A stretch of 64,000 nt of DNA from Caballeronia cordobensis (GCF_001544575.2 NZ_FCNY02000026.1:37491-101490); one strand, 5' to 3'. Positions 32,907-42,079 are shown, counted from the stretch's first letter. The notes: a model not told the origin generated them from the sequence alone. Numbers and translations: made by a program.

Positions 32907-34915
32907 TACATTGCCTCCAGTTCGGGTTCGCGCACCGTGCCGGCCTTGACGGGCATCTTCGGCGGCCGATTGCGCTCTTCGGTCGACTTCACGGTCGCGG
33001 CCGGAATGATGAAGCCGGCGTTCTCGCGGAAGCTATAGCCGATGACCGTCGCCGCCACGCCGATCAGACCGGCGCCGGCGAGCCACCAGATATGCCAGAT
33101 CGCGGCAAAGCCGAACGCCAGCGCGAACAGGCCGATCACGAGACCCGCGCTCGTATTCGACGGCATGTGGATGTCGCGGTACGGACGCGTATCGATGCGG
33201 CCGTGCTCCTTCGCATCCGCGAAATCGTCCAGCTCGCGCACGGCCGGCAGATTCGCGAAGTTATAGACGGGCGGCGGCGAGCTCATGGTCCATTCCAGCG
33301 TGCGGCCGTTCCACGGATCGCCCGAGAGGTCGCGGTACGCAGGCTGATTGCGGCGGATGATGCTCACGACGATCTGCAGGACCTGGAACACCACGCCAAC
33401 CGCGATGATGCCCACGCCGATAGCGGCGACGGTGAAGTACGGCTGCCATGCCGGATTGTCGTAGTGATTCAGGCGGCGCGTCGCGCCCATGAAGCCGAGA
33501 ATGTAGATCGGCACGAACGCCACGAAGAAGCCCACGAACCAGCACCAGAACGCCTTCTTGCCGAGCTTGTCGTCGAGCTTGAAGCCGAACACCTTCGGCC
33601 ACCAGTACGACACGCCCGCGAAGTAGCCGAACACCACACCGCCGATGATCGCGTTATGGAAGTGCGCGATCAGAAAGAGGCTGTTATGCAGCACGAAATC
33701 CGCGCCGGGAATGGCGAGCATCACGCCCGTCATGCCGCCCAGCGTGAACGTGACGATGAAGCCGATGGTCCACAGAACCTGCGACGTCATCTCCACGCGG
33801 CCGCGGTACATCGTGAAGATCCAGTTGAAGATTTTCACGCCGGTCGGTATGGAGATGATCATCGTCATAATGCCGAAGAAGGCATTGACGTTCGCGCCCG
33901 AACCCATCGTGAAGAAGTGATGCAGCCACACAAGGAACGACAGCACCATGATGCAGCAGGTGGCCCAGACCATCGTCTTGTAGCCGAAGAGCGGCTTCTT
34001 CGAGAACGTGGCGACCACTTCCGAATAAATGCCGAACGCGGGCAGAACCAGGATGTAGACCTCGGGGTGACCCCAGGCCCAGATCAGGTTCAGGTAGACC
34101 ATCGGGTTGCCGCCGCCGTCGTTCGTGAAGAAGTGCATGCCCATGTAGCGGTCCAGCGCCAGCAGCGCGAGCGCGACGGTCAGGATCGGGAAGGTCGCCA
34201 TGATCAGCACGTTGGAGCAGAACGCCGTCCACGTGAACACCGGCATCTTCATCCAGGTCATGCCGGGCGCGCGCATCTTGACGATGGTCACGAAGAAGTT
34301 CACGGCGGTCAGCAGCGTGCCGATGCCGGACAATTCGAGGGCCCAGATGTAGTAGTCGACCCCGACGCCCGGACTGAACTGCGTTTCCGACAGCGGCGGA
34401 TACGCGAGCCAGCCCGTCTTCGAAAACTCGCCGACGAACAGCGACAGGTTGATCAGGATGGCGGAGATGGCCGTCATCCAGAACGAAAGCGAGTTGATGA
34501 ACGGGAACGCCACGTCACGTGCGCCGATCTGCAGGGGCACGACGAGGTTGAAGAACGCGACCAGCAGCGCCATGGCCATGAAGAAAATCATGATGGTGCC
34601 GTGCGCCGTGAAAATCTGGTCGTAGTGATGCGGCGGCAGATAACCGGGCGAATCGAGCGCGATAGCCTGCTGAATGCGCATCATGACGGCGTCGGCGAAG
34701 CCGCGCACGAGCATCAGCCCGGCAACGACGAGATACATGACGCCAATGCGCTTGTGATCGACCGAAGTCAGATACTCGCGCCAGAGCCAGCCCCATTTGC
34801 CGAGTTTGGTGATAAGGCCAGCCGTACCGATTGCGAGGATCGCCATGAAGACGGTCGCCCCCATGATGATGGGTTCGTGGTACGGGATGGCCTCGAGCGT
34901 TAGTTTGCCGAACAT
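32906..34915 (-). CDS. cyoB: Cytochrome o ubiquinol oxidase subunit I
   Basis: This 669-residue heme-copper oxidase catalytic subunit has about fifteen membrane helices. The low-spin heme region has FTAHGTIMIFFMAM, the copper-B site has WAWGHPEVYILVLPAFG and LHHFFTMG, and HFHNAIIGG carries late heme ligands. It reduces oxygen to water and pumps protons with electrons from ubiquinol. Length and motifs match E. coli CyoB. It starts 3 bases after the cyoA stop. Confidence 0.96.
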   Translation of the reverse strand: MFGKLTLEAIPYHEPIIMGATVFMAILAIGTAGLITKLGKWGWLWREYLTSVDHKRIGVMYLVVAGLMLVRGFADAVMMRIQQAIALDSPGYLPPHHYDQIFTAHGTIMIFFMAMALLVAFFNLVVPLQIGARDVAFPFINSLSFWMTAISAILINLSLFVGEFSKTGWLAYPPLSETQFSPGVGVDYYIWALELSGIGTLLTAVNFFVTIVKMRAPGMTWMKMPVFTWTAFCSNVLIMATFPILTVALALLALDRYMGMHFFTNDGGGNPMVYLNLIWAWGHPEVYILVLPAFGIYSEVVATFSKKPLFGYKTMVWATCCIMVLSFLVWLHHFFTMGSGANVNAFFGIMTMIISIPTGVKIFNWIFTMYRGRVEMTSQVLWTIGFIVTFTLGGMTGVMLAIPGADFVLHNSLFLIAHFHNAIIGGVVFGYFAGVSYWWPKVFGFKLDDKLGKKAFWCWFVGFFVAFVPIYILGFMGATRRLNHYDNPAWQPYFTVAAIGVGIIAVGVVFQVLQIVVSIIRRNQPAYRDLSGDPWNGRTLEWTMSSPPPVYNFANLPAVRELDDFADAKEHGRIDTRPYRDIHMPSNTSAGLVIGLFALAFGFAAIWHIWWLAGAGLIGVAATVIGYSFRENAGFIIPAATVKSTEERNRPPKMPVKAGTVREPELEAM

Positions 34916-34918
34916 GGC

Positions 34919-35806
34919 TTACCCCTTGGTTACACAATTTGCGCCATTCACATCGAAGCGGCCGTTGTTGTATTTGGCGACGATGTTGTTGAAGAGCTTC
35001 GGATCGACGGTCGAGAAGTAGCGCACGGCAACCTTCTCGCTCGGACGCGCGACGCCCGAGTAGACATCCATGCTCAGCGATTCGGGCGCGGTCCTGACCT
35101 TCTTGAGCCATGCGTCGAATTCGGCGCCGGACATGGCCAGGGCGCGGAACTTCATGTCGGAAAAGCCTGCCCCGCTGTAGTTGGCCGAGATGCCGGCGTA
35201 GTCGCCCGCGTGGTCGGCGAGGAGGTGCAGACGCGTCTGCATGCCGGCCATCGCGTAGATCTGGCTGCCGAGCTGCGGGATGAAGAACGAGTTCATCACC
35301 GAATCCGACGTGATGCGGAAGTTCACCGGCGTGCCGACCGGGAACGCGAGCTGGTTCACCGACGCGACGCCCAGGTCCGGATAGATGAACAGCCACTTCC
35401 AGTCGAGCGCGACGACTTCGACGTTGATCGGCTTGACGTTCGATTCGAGCGGCTTGTACGGATCGAGCTCGTGCGTGGTCTTCCACGTCAGGATGCCGAG
35501 ATACAGGATGATGACCGCGGGAATCGCCCAGACGACGATTTCGATGGCCGTGGAGTGCGCCCACTTCGGCGCGTAGGTGGCGTGCTTGTTGGACGCCCGA
35601 TAGCGCCATGCGACGAACAGGGTCAACAGAATCACCGGCACTACGACGAGAAGCATGACGTAGGTCGCGGTGGCGATCAGCGAGGATTCCGCTGTGCCAA
35701 TCACGCCTTTCGAGTCCAGAACCTCAAGCTTGCATCCCGAAAGAGAGAGACTGGCTATCAACCCCGATAACAATGGCACTGCTAAACGTTGGCTATTCTC
35801 ATTCAT
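34919..35806 (-). CDS. cyoA: Cytochrome o ubiquinol oxidase subunit II
   Basis: This 295-residue lipoprotein has a signal ending in lipobox LSGC (residues 22-25), two membrane helices and a periplasmic cupredoxin-fold domain (DWKWLFIYPDLGVASVN to HAGDYAGISANYSG). The copper-A ligands of cytochrome oxidases are absent, as expected for a quinol oxidase. It is the first gene of the operon. The 238 bases upstream hold its promoter and a hairpin (35970-35993), but no regulator site is recognised. Confidence 0.95.
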   Translation of the reverse strand: MNENSQRLAVPLLSGLIASLSLSGCKLEVLDSKGVIGTAESSLIATATYVMLLVVVPVILLTLFVAWRYRASNKHATYAPKWAHSTAIEIVVWAIPAVIILYLGILTWKTTHELDPYKPLESNVKPINVEVVALDWKWLFIYPDLGVASVNQLAFPVGTPVNFRITSDSVMNSFFIPQLGSQIYAMAGMQTRLHLLADHAGDYAGISANYSGAGFSDMKFRALAMSGAEFDAWLKKVRTAPESLSMDVYSGVARPSEKVAVRYFSTVDPKLFNNIVAKYNNGRFDVNGANCVTKG

Positions 35807-35969
35807 TGCATTCGCTGGTTTCTATGATCGGAGCGTCCCGTAAGGGCGCTGCTGCACGGCGTTGCGCCGCGTCAGGATCATGCCACGCGCGATTTTTCGC
35901 GATGGCGCGAATGGTTGAAATTTTGTTTCAGATCAAGCTGATGCGACAGGGTGTCGCGCAGGGGGCAAG

Positions 35970-35993
35970 CCCTTCCGGGTTCGTCCGGAAGGG
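35970..35993. other. Hairpin in the cyoA-iclR intergenic region
   Basis: CCCTTCCGG (35970-35978) and CCGGAAGGG (35985-35993) form a perfect 9-bp stem with a 6-base loop. No T run follows on either strand, so it is not a standard terminator. It could be an operator for cyo, a leader structure, or an insulating element between cyo and the downstream end of the iclR gene. Confidence 0.5.
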
Positions 35994-36044
35994 GTAGCGA
36001 AGTCTACAACGAAGGGATGGGGTCGCGCGTGTAATAAAGCATGC

Positions 36045-36887
36045 TCACAGCGCGCGTTCGAGCCGCGACGCGAGACGTTGCAGGACCGGCAGGAAGTCGC
36101 GCTTCATCGCGTCCACGCTCACGCGCGCCGACGACACGCTCACGCTCACCGCGGCCTCGATGCCGCCCTGGCGATTTTTCACCGGCACGGCCATCGCGCG
36201 CATGCCGAGTTCCAGTTCCTCGTCGCTGATCGCGTAGCCATCGGTTTGCACGCGATGGATCGCCGCGATGACTTCATCGGGCGCATGGATGGTGCGCGCC
36301 GTGAGTTTCCTGAGCGGCACCGCCGAAATGTGCCGGACGATCTCCCCTTCCGATTTCTGCGAGAGCAGCACGCGGCCCGTTGCCGAGCAGTACGCGGGGA
36401 ACCGGCCGCCGAGCTTCGCGCCCGTCGACACGATGCGAACCGCCTCCGCGCGCCCGACGAACACCGAATGACCTTCGTCCAGGACGGCGAGCGATACCGA
36501 TTCCTGCAACTCGTCGCGCGCGGCGGCGAGCAGCGGCTGCGCGATCTGCGCGAGCGACGAGGTCGAGAGATACGCGCCGCCGAGCCGCAGCATGCGCGGC
36601 AGCGGCGTGAAGAACTTGCCGTCGTGCGACAGATAACCGAGATCGACGAGCGTGAGCAGGCAGCGGCGCGCGGCGGGCCGCGTGACGTCCGCGAGACGCG
36701 CGGCCTCGGCGACGGTCATGCGCACGGTGGTCGTGCTGAACGCCTCGATGATCGCGAGGCCTTTGGCGAGACCGCCCATGCCCTCCCGCGCACGCGGTTC
36801 GGATGCTTCTTCGGTGGCGGCTTCGATGTCGGCGGCGGACGCAAACGCGCCGTCCTCGCCGTTGACAGGCAATTTGACGGATGTCAT
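36045..36887 (-). CDS. IclR-family regulator (PcaR/TphR-like)
   Basis: This is a 280-residue IclR regulator, with helix-turn-helix at about residues 40-95 (MTVAEAARLADVTRPAARRC) and an effector domain with LGGRFPAYCSATGRVLLSQ. The set GLAIIEAFS, RRCLLTLVDLGYL and SLAVLDEG is typical of the PcaR/PcaU/TphR branch that senses aromatic acids. I chose ATG 36887; the extension to 36926 would run into the operator. It diverges from the dioxygenase operon that it presumably activates. Confidence 0.9.
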   Translation of the reverse strand: MTSVKLPVNGEDGAFASAADIEAATEEASEPRAREGMGGLAKGLAIIEAFSTTTVRMTVAEAARLADVTRPAARRCLLTLVDLGYLSHDGKFFTPLPRMLRLGGAYLSTSSLAQIAQPLLAAARDELQESVSLAVLDEGHSVFVGRAEAVRIVSTGAKLGGRFPAYCSATGRVLLSQKSEGEIVRHISAVPLRKLTARTIHAPDEVIAAIHRVQTDGYAISDEELELGMRAMAVPVKNRQGGIEAAVSVSVSSARVSVDAMKRDFLPVLQRLASRLERAL

Positions 36888-36896
36888 GATGGTTCT

Positions 36897-36925
36897 ATAT
36901 TCGAACAATGTACGATATTCGAACA
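36897..36925. promoter_or_regulatory. Repeated IclR-type operator between iclR and tphA2
   Basis: ATATTCGAACA occurs twice as a direct repeat 18 bases apart (36897-36907 and 36915-36925). The second copy belongs to a 15-base dyad, GTTCGAATATCGTAC on the minus strand (36924-36910), close to the PcaR-type box GTTCGATAATCGCAC that I recall from the literature. Its place between the divergent genes makes it the probable site for the IclR regulator. Confidence 0.7.
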
Positions 36926-36985
36926 CAACGAAAGCGCAGTGTCAAGCGCCCGCCGCGAACGAAAACGAAGACGAAGGAGAACGAC

Positions 36986-38245
36986 TTGAACATCATCCCC
37001 ATCCAACCGGCGCCGCGCGCCGAGATCGCCTGGCCCGAAGAAGGGCTGACGCGCGTGCCGTACACCGTCTTCCAGAGCCGGGACGTCTATGCGGACGAGC
37101 AGGACAACATCTTTCGCGGCGCGAACTGGAATTTCCTGTGCCTCGAAGTCGAAGTGCCGAATCCGGGGGATTTCCGCGCGACTTTCGTGGGCGACACGCC
37201 CGTGGTCGTCACGCGCGATGAAGACGGCGAGCTTTACGCATTCGAAAACCGCTGCGCGCACCGCGGCGCGCTCGTGTGTCTCGAAGATCAGGGCAACGCG
37301 AAAGACTTCAGTTGCGTGTATCACGCGTGGACCTACAACCTGCAGGGCGATCTGCAGGGCGTCGCGTTCAAGGACGGCATCAACGGCAAGGGCGGCATGA
37401 AGCCGGACTTCTGCCTGGAAGATCACGGCCTGCGCAAGCTGCGCGTCGAGACGCTGCACGGCCTCGTGTTCGGCAGCTATTCCGACGACGTCGCTCCGCT
37501 CGACGAATACCTCGGCGAAGAAATCGTCGCGCGCATCGCTCGCGTGCTCGAAGGCCGCACGCCCGTCGTGCTCGGCCGCTTCACGCAGATGCTGCCGAAC
37601 AACTGGAAGCTTTATATGGAGAACGTGAAGGACTCCTATCACGCGAGCATCCTGCATCTGTTTTTCACGACGTTTCAGTTGAACCGTCTGTCGCAGCGTG
37701 GCGGGATCATCGTCGATCCGAGCGGCGCGCATCACGTCAGCTACTCGGCGGTCGATCACGCTCAGGAAACGTCGTCGAAAGATTATTCGCAGCAGAACAT
37801 CCGCTCCGAAAGCGGGCACCGGCTGGAAGACACATCCGTGCTCAAAGGCGCGGATGAATTCGGCGACGGCGTCACGCTGCAAATCCTCTCCGTGTTTCCC
37901 GGCTTCGTGCTGCAGCAGATTCAGAACGCGATCGCCGTGCGTCAGATCCTGCCGCGCGGCACGGAGGAAACCGAGCTCAACTGGATTTATCTGGGCTTCG
38001 ACGACGACACGCCCGAGCTGCGCGAAATGCGTCTGCGGCAGGCGAATCTCGTCGGCCCGGCGGGCTATGTGTCGATGGAAGACGGCTGCGTCGGCGGCTT
38101 CGTGCAGCGCGGCATCGAAGGCGCGGAGAACGCGTGCTCGGTCATCGAAATGGGCGGCGACACCGCCGAAAGCAGCGAAAGCCGCGTGACGGAAGCCTCG
38201 ATTCGCGGCTTCTGGAAGGCGTATCGCCACGCAATGAACTATTGA
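36986..38245 (+). CDS. tphA2: Aromatic ring-hydroxylating dioxygenase large subunit, TphA2-like
   Basis: This 419-residue oxygenase alpha subunit binds the Rieske [2Fe-2S] centre through Cys90, His92, Cys110 and His113 (CAHRG to CVYHAW) and the mononuclear iron through His219 and His224 (DSYHASILH). TTG 36986 is chosen because AAGGAG lies six bases upstream. Overall sequence, plus the gene order alpha-beta-dehydrogenase-reductase, most resembles terephthalate 1,2-dioxygenase (tphA2A3BA1). It would dihydroxylate a carboxylated aromatic ring with electrons from the reductase encoded at 39691. A related substrate such as another benzenedicarboxylate cannot be excluded. Confidence 0.85.
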   Translation: MNIIPIQPAPRAEIAWPEEGLTRVPYTVFQSRDVYADEQDNIFRGANWNFLCLEVEVPNPGDFRATFVGDTPVVVTRDEDGELYAFENRCAHRGALVCLEDQGNAKDFSCVYHAWTYNLQGDLQGVAFKDGINGKGGMKPDFCLEDHGLRKLRVETLHGLVFGSYSDDVAPLDEYLGEEIVARIARVLEGRTPVVLGRFTQMLPNNWKLYMENVKDSYHASILHLFFTTFQLNRLSQRGGIIVDPSGAHHVSYSAVDHAQETSSKDYSQQNIRSESGHRLEDTSVLKGADEFGDGVTLQILSVFPGFVLQQIQNAIAVRQILPRGTEETELNWIYLGFDDDTPELREMRLRQANLVGPAGYVSMEDGCVGGFVQRGIEGAENACSVIEMGGDTAESSESRVTEASIRGFWKAYRHAMNY

Positions 38246-38264
38246 GCACGACGGGGACCGCATC

Positions 38265-38732
38265 ATGCAAGACACTTTCCAGTTGATCGCGCGGGCGCAG
38301 GCGGAATACGCGCGCTGCATCGACGACGGCGATCTCGCGCAATGGCCGGACTTTTTCGTCGGCGAATGCGTGTACAAGGTGACGACCGCCGAGAACCACA
38401 AGCGCGGGCTCGAAGCGGGGCTAATTTACGCGGCGTCGCGCGGCATGCTGATCGACCGCATCGCGTCGCTGCGCGATGCGAACATCTACGAGCGGCACGC
38501 GTATCGGCATCTGGTCGGGCAGCCGTACATCGTGTCGGAAGAGGGCGATGAAGTGCGCAGCGAGACCTCGTTCATCGTCGCGCGCATCATGCGCGATGGA
38601 AGCACGAGCCTCTTCGTGACCGGCCGATATCTCGACGTCTACGTGCGCCACGAAAACAGCGTGAAGCTGCGCGAGCGCATCGCGGTGTGCGACAGCTCGC
38701 GCATCGATACGCTGCTCGCGTTGCCGCTATGA
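38265..38732 (+). CDS. tphA3: Aromatic ring-hydroxylating dioxygenase small subunit, TphA3-like
   Basis: This 155-residue beta subunit of the NTF2-like fold has the family pattern YARCIDDGDLAQWPDFF and LIYAASRGMLIDRIASL. It has no cofactor and completes the alpha3beta3 oxygenase. ATG 38265 lies 20 bases after the alpha-subunit stop, and its own stop overlaps the next ATG (ATGA at 38729). Length and position match TphA3. Confidence 0.87.
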   Translation: MQDTFQLIARAQAEYARCIDDGDLAQWPDFFVGECVYKVTTAENHKRGLEAGLIYAASRGMLIDRIASLRDANIYERHAYRHLVGQPYIVSEEGDEVRSETSFIVARIMRDGSTSLFVTGRYLDVYVRHENSVKLRERIAVCDSSRIDTLLALPL

Positions 38733-39679
38733 CGCGCGCCGCTTCCGTCATCGCGCTGGCCATCGGCGACCCGAACGGCATCGGGCCGGAGATCGCCGTC
38801 AAGGCGGCGGCGCGGCTGGCGACGCAGGATGCGCCGCGCATCGTGCTCGTCGGCGATGCGCATGTGATCCGCTGGTACGCGCAGCGTTGCGCGTTGCCCT
38901 TCGATGCGCTCCACGTGCTCGACGTGAAAGCGCTGCCCGCCGATTCCTTCAGGCCCGGCGAAGTGAGCGCGGCGGCCGGCGCGGCGACGCTCGCCTACGT
39001 TCGCGCCGCGCTCGATCTCGCGCGCGCCGGAGAGGCCGATGCCGTGATCGCGTGCCCGCATTCGGAAACGGCGATCAATGCGTCCGGCACGGCGTTCGCG
39101 GGCTATCCCGGCTACGTCGCGCAGCATCTCGGACTCGCCGCCGACGATGTGTATCTGCTGCTCATCGGCGGCGGCCTGCGCATCGTGCATGCGACGCTGC
39201 ACGAAGGGCTCGCGGGCGCGCTCGCGCGTCTCACGTCGAAGCAGGTCGAAGGCGCGGCGCGCGCGGCGGTTCGCGCCATGAACGCGATGGGCATCGACAA
39301 GCCGCGCATCGGCGTGATGGGCATCAACCCGCATGCGGGCGAAGGCGGATTGTTCGGCCGCGAGGACATCGACGTGACCGAGCCCGCCGTCGCCACGTTG
39401 CGCGATGAAGGCATCGACGTGGTCGGCCCGCAAGGCGCGGACTTGCTGCTGACGCGCGAGGACATCGACGTGTTCGTCGCGATGTATCACGATCAGGGCC
39501 ACATTCCGGTGAAGCTGCGCGCGGGACGCCATTCCGCGGCGATGTCGATTGGCGGCGATGTGGTGTTTTCGAGTGTCGGACATGGCAGCGGCTTCGATAT
39601 CGCCGGCCGGCTCGTGGCGGACCCGGCGCCTTTGCTCGGCGCGATCGGGCTCGTGACGCGCGGCGAATCGCCTGCCTGA
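38729..39679 (+). CDS. tphB: PdxA-family dihydrodiol dehydrogenase, TphB-like
   Basis: This 316-residue protein is of the PdxA family (4-hydroxythreonine-4-phosphate dehydrogenase fold). Metal ligands are suggested in GINPHAGEGG and AMYHDQGHIPVKL. Inside a dioxygenase operon such proteins do not make vitamin B6. They oxidise and decarboxylate the cis-dihydrodiol produced by the oxygenase, giving protocatechuate in the terephthalate pathway. ATG 38729 overlaps the small-subunit stop, so translation is coupled. True PdxA is the less likely alternative. Confidence 0.85.
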   Translation: MTRAASVIALAIGDPNGIGPEIAVKAAARLATQDAPRIVLVGDAHVIRWYAQRCALPFDALHVLDVKALPADSFRPGEVSAAAGAATLAYVRAALDLARAGEADAVIACPHSETAINASGTAFAGYPGYVAQHLGLAADDVYLLLIGGGLRIVHATLHEGLAGALARLTSKQVEGAARAAVRAMNAMGIDKPRIGVMGINPHAGEGGLFGREDIDVTEPAVATLRDEGIDVVGPQGADLLLTREDIDVFVAMYHDQGHIPVKLRAGRHSAAMSIGGDVVFSSVGHGSGFDIAGRLVADPAPLLGAIGLVTRGESPA

Positions 39680-39690
39680 AAGGAGCATAA

Positions 39691-40665
39691 GTGTCTTACC
39701 AGATCAAGGTCGCGGCAAGCGACATCACCTTCGATTGCAACGATGGCGAGAGCGTGCTCGATGCGGCCGAACGCGCGGGCTTCGCGCTGCCTTATTCGTG
39801 CCGCAAGGGCGTGTGCTCGGAGTGCCAGGGCGGCGTGGTGAACGCGCAGGGCATCACGGAAAAAGCGCTGCTGTGCTGCGTGCGCCCGTCGGCGAACGTC
39901 ACGATTGCGCCGCGCAAGATCGAGAAGCGCGAACGTGTCGTGCGCAAGAAGCTCGATGCGTCCGTGTTCCGCATCGCGCAGGCCGCGCCCGACGTCACCG
40001 TGCTGCAACTGCGCCTGCCGACCGGCGTGCGTGCGAAGTTCCGCGCGGGCCAATACCTGCAGATTCATCTCGACGATGAAACCGTGCGCAATTATTCGAT
40101 GGCCAATCCGCCGCATCAGAGCGACAGCGTTCATCTGCACGTGCGTCACGTTGCGGGCGGCCGCTTCTCCGATGGCGTGCTGAAGGAGCTCGCGGTCGGC
40201 AGGAAGCTGCGCATCGAATTGCCTTACGGCGAGTTCTTCTTTCGCGACGAATCGGCGAAACCGGTGATTCTCGTCGCGACGGGCACGGGCTTCGCGCCGG
40301 TGAAATCGATCGTCGAGGATGCGATCAAACGCAAGCTCGCGCGGCCGATGAAGCTGTATTGGGGCGCGCGCCGCGAGCAGGACCTGTATCTCGCGGATCT
40401 CGCGCGGAAATGGCACGACGAGGGACACGTCGAGTTCATTCCGGTGCTCTCCGACCCCGATGGCGACTGGGCGGGCCGCACGGGATTCGTGCATCGCGCG
40501 GTGCTGGCGGATCATCCGTCGCTCGCGGCGCATCAGGTCTACGCATGCGGCAATCCGTCGATGACGAGCGCCGCGCGCGATGCGTTCACGAGCGCGGGCC
40601 TGCCGGAAGACGAATTCTTCTGCGACGCCTTCGTGCAGACCGGCACGCTCGAACCGGCGGCCTAG
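39691..40665 (+). CDS. tphA1: Dioxygenase reductase component, TphA1-like
   Basis: This 324-residue reductase has an N-terminal plant-type [2Fe-2S] ferredoxin domain (Cys37, Cys42, Cys45 in SCRKGVCSECQGG and a cysteine near 62), a FAD domain (RNYSMANPP) and an NAD domain (ATGTGFAPVKS). It carries electrons from NADH to the Rieske oxygenase. GTG 39691 has AAGGAG upstream. The single-chain reductase, without a separate ferredoxin gene, matches two-component tph systems and not the anthranilate andA type. Confidence 0.88.
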   Translation: MSYQIKVAASDITFDCNDGESVLDAAERAGFALPYSCRKGVCSECQGGVVNAQGITEKALLCCVRPSANVTIAPRKIEKRERVVRKKLDASVFRIAQAAPDVTVLQLRLPTGVRAKFRAGQYLQIHLDDETVRNYSMANPPHQSDSVHLHVRHVAGGRFSDGVLKELAVGRKLRIELPYGEFFFRDESAKPVILVATGTGFAPVKSIVEDAIKRKLARPMKLYWGARREQDLYLADLARKWHDEGHVEFIPVLSDPDGDWAGRTGFVHRAVLADHPSLAAHQVYACGNPSMTSAARDAFTSAGLPEDEFFCDAFVQTGTLEPAA

Positions 40666-40703
40666 CCTCAGGCAACAGATAACAAGCGAACGGAGACAAA
40701 AAA

Positions 40704-42056
40704 GTGGCATCCCCAAGCATCGACGTTTCAGAACTCATCGAGCGGCAGCGCATCAACGGACGGCAATATCTGATCGTGCTGCTGTGCGCGCTGCTCATGT
40801 TCCTCGACGGCTTCGACACGCAAGCCGTCAGTTATATCGTGCCGGTGCTCGCGAAGACCTGGCACTTGCCGCGCGAGATTCTCGGCTCGATCTTCTCGGC
40901 GGCGCTCGTCGGCCTGATGGTCGGCTATCTGGCGATTTCGCCGATGTCCGGCCGCTTTGGCCATAAGCGCATGATGGTGTTCAGCACCGTGTTCTTCGCG
41001 ATCTTCACGCTGCTCACCGTGTTCGCGACGAACGTGACCCAGCTTATCGGCCTGCGTTTTCTGACGGGCATCGGCCTGGGCGCCGCAGCGCCGAGCGCGG
41101 TCGCGCTGACCTGCGAATTCGCGCCGAAGCGCGTGCGCTCGACCTTCGTGCTGCTCGTGTATTGCGGCTTCTCGCTGGGCTTCGTGGTGGCGGGCTTCAC
41201 ATCCGGCGCGCTGCTTCCGGCATTCGGCTGGCAATCGCTGATGCTGGCGGGCGCGGTCGCTCCGCTTCTGCTCGCGTTGCCGCTTGCGCTTCTGCTGCCC
41301 GAATCGCTCGCGTATCTCAGGAAACGCCCGCACGGCGATGACCGCATCCGCGCGCTGGTGCTGAAAGTGTTTCCGGCCGCGCACATCGCGCGGGGCAGCC
41401 GCTTCGTTCTCGAAGACGAAGAGGAGTCGCGCGCGAGCGTCGCGGCGCTGTTTCGCGGCCGCACGTCCGTCGGCACGCTGCTGCTGTGGGGCGTGTTCTT
41501 CCTGAATCTCGCCGAGTTCTACTTCCTGCAAAGCTGGCTGCCGACGATGCTCACCGGTCTCGCCTATCCCGCCGCGACGGTCGTCTGGGTGACGGCGTTG
41601 CCGACGATCGCGGGCGTGATATCGGCCGTGCCGCTCGGACTCGCGATGGATCGCGTCGGCCCCTATGTCACGCTGACGGTGATGTACGTCGCCGGCTGCC
41701 TCTTCATGTTCATGGTTGCGTCGACGTTTGCCGCGCCCGTGTGGCTGCTGATGGTCGCGGTGTTCTGCGCGGGCTTTTGCATCAGCGGCGGGCAGAAGAG
41801 CGTGATCGCGCTCGCGGCGATCTACTATCCGTCGAATCTGCGTTCGACCGGCGTGGGCTGGGCGCTCGGCATCGGGCGGCTGGGCGGAATCGCCGGGCCG
41901 CTGATCGTCGGCGTGATGTATTCCGCGCACTGGACGCCGGCCGAGGTGTTTCGCATTGCCGCGTTGCCGGTGCTCGTGGCGGGGTTTGCGGTGTTTTTGA
42001 TGGGGCGGTTGTCGGGGGCGCATGAATCGGTCACGGGGGCGCGCGTGACGAGTTGA
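40704..42056 (+). CDS. Aromatic acid:H+ symporter (AAHS-type MFS)
   Basis: This 450-residue carrier has twelve hydrophobic segments. The motif LLMFLDGFDTQAVSYIVPVLA in segment 1 (D-G-F/Y-D) is the hallmark of the PcaK/BenK aromatic acid family. GTG 40704 follows AGACAAAAAA. As the last gene of the dioxygenase operon it probably imports the aromatic acid. Classical tph operons use a periplasmic binding protein (TphC) instead, so this is a variation. A terminator follows. Confidence 0.88.
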   Translation: MASPSIDVSELIERQRINGRQYLIVLLCALLMFLDGFDTQAVSYIVPVLAKTWHLPREILGSIFSAALVGLMVGYLAISPMSGRFGHKRMMVFSTVFFAIFTLLTVFATNVTQLIGLRFLTGIGLGAAAPSAVALTCEFAPKRVRSTFVLLVYCGFSLGFVVAGFTSGALLPAFGWQSLMLAGAVAPLLLALPLALLLPESLAYLRKRPHGDDRIRALVLKVFPAAHIARGSRFVLEDEEESRASVAALFRGRTSVGTLLLWGVFFLNLAEFYFLQSWLPTMLTGLAYPAATVVWVTALPTIAGVISAVPLGLAMDRVGPYVTLTVMYVAGCLFMFMVASTFAAPVWLLMVAVFCAGFCISGGQKSVIALAAIYYPSNLRSTGVGWALGIGRLGGIAGPLIVGVMYSAHWTPAEVFRIAALPVLVAGFAVFLMGRLSGAHESVTGARVTS

Positions 42057-42079
42057 ACGCTCGGCTTCCGACTTCGAAG

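Noticed and set aside
35970..35993. Hairpin before cyoA as a terminator
   Set aside because: No T run on either strand; kept only as an unassigned structure.
38729..39679. The PdxA-family gene as a true vitamin B6 synthesis gene
   Set aside because: It is translationally coupled inside a dioxygenase operon at the exact position of tphB.
36986..40665. Assignment of the dioxygenase as anthranilate dioxygenase (andA)
   Set aside because: There is no separate ferredoxin gene, the reductase is of the plant-type fused kind, and a PdxA-type dehydrogenase is present; all fit tph better.
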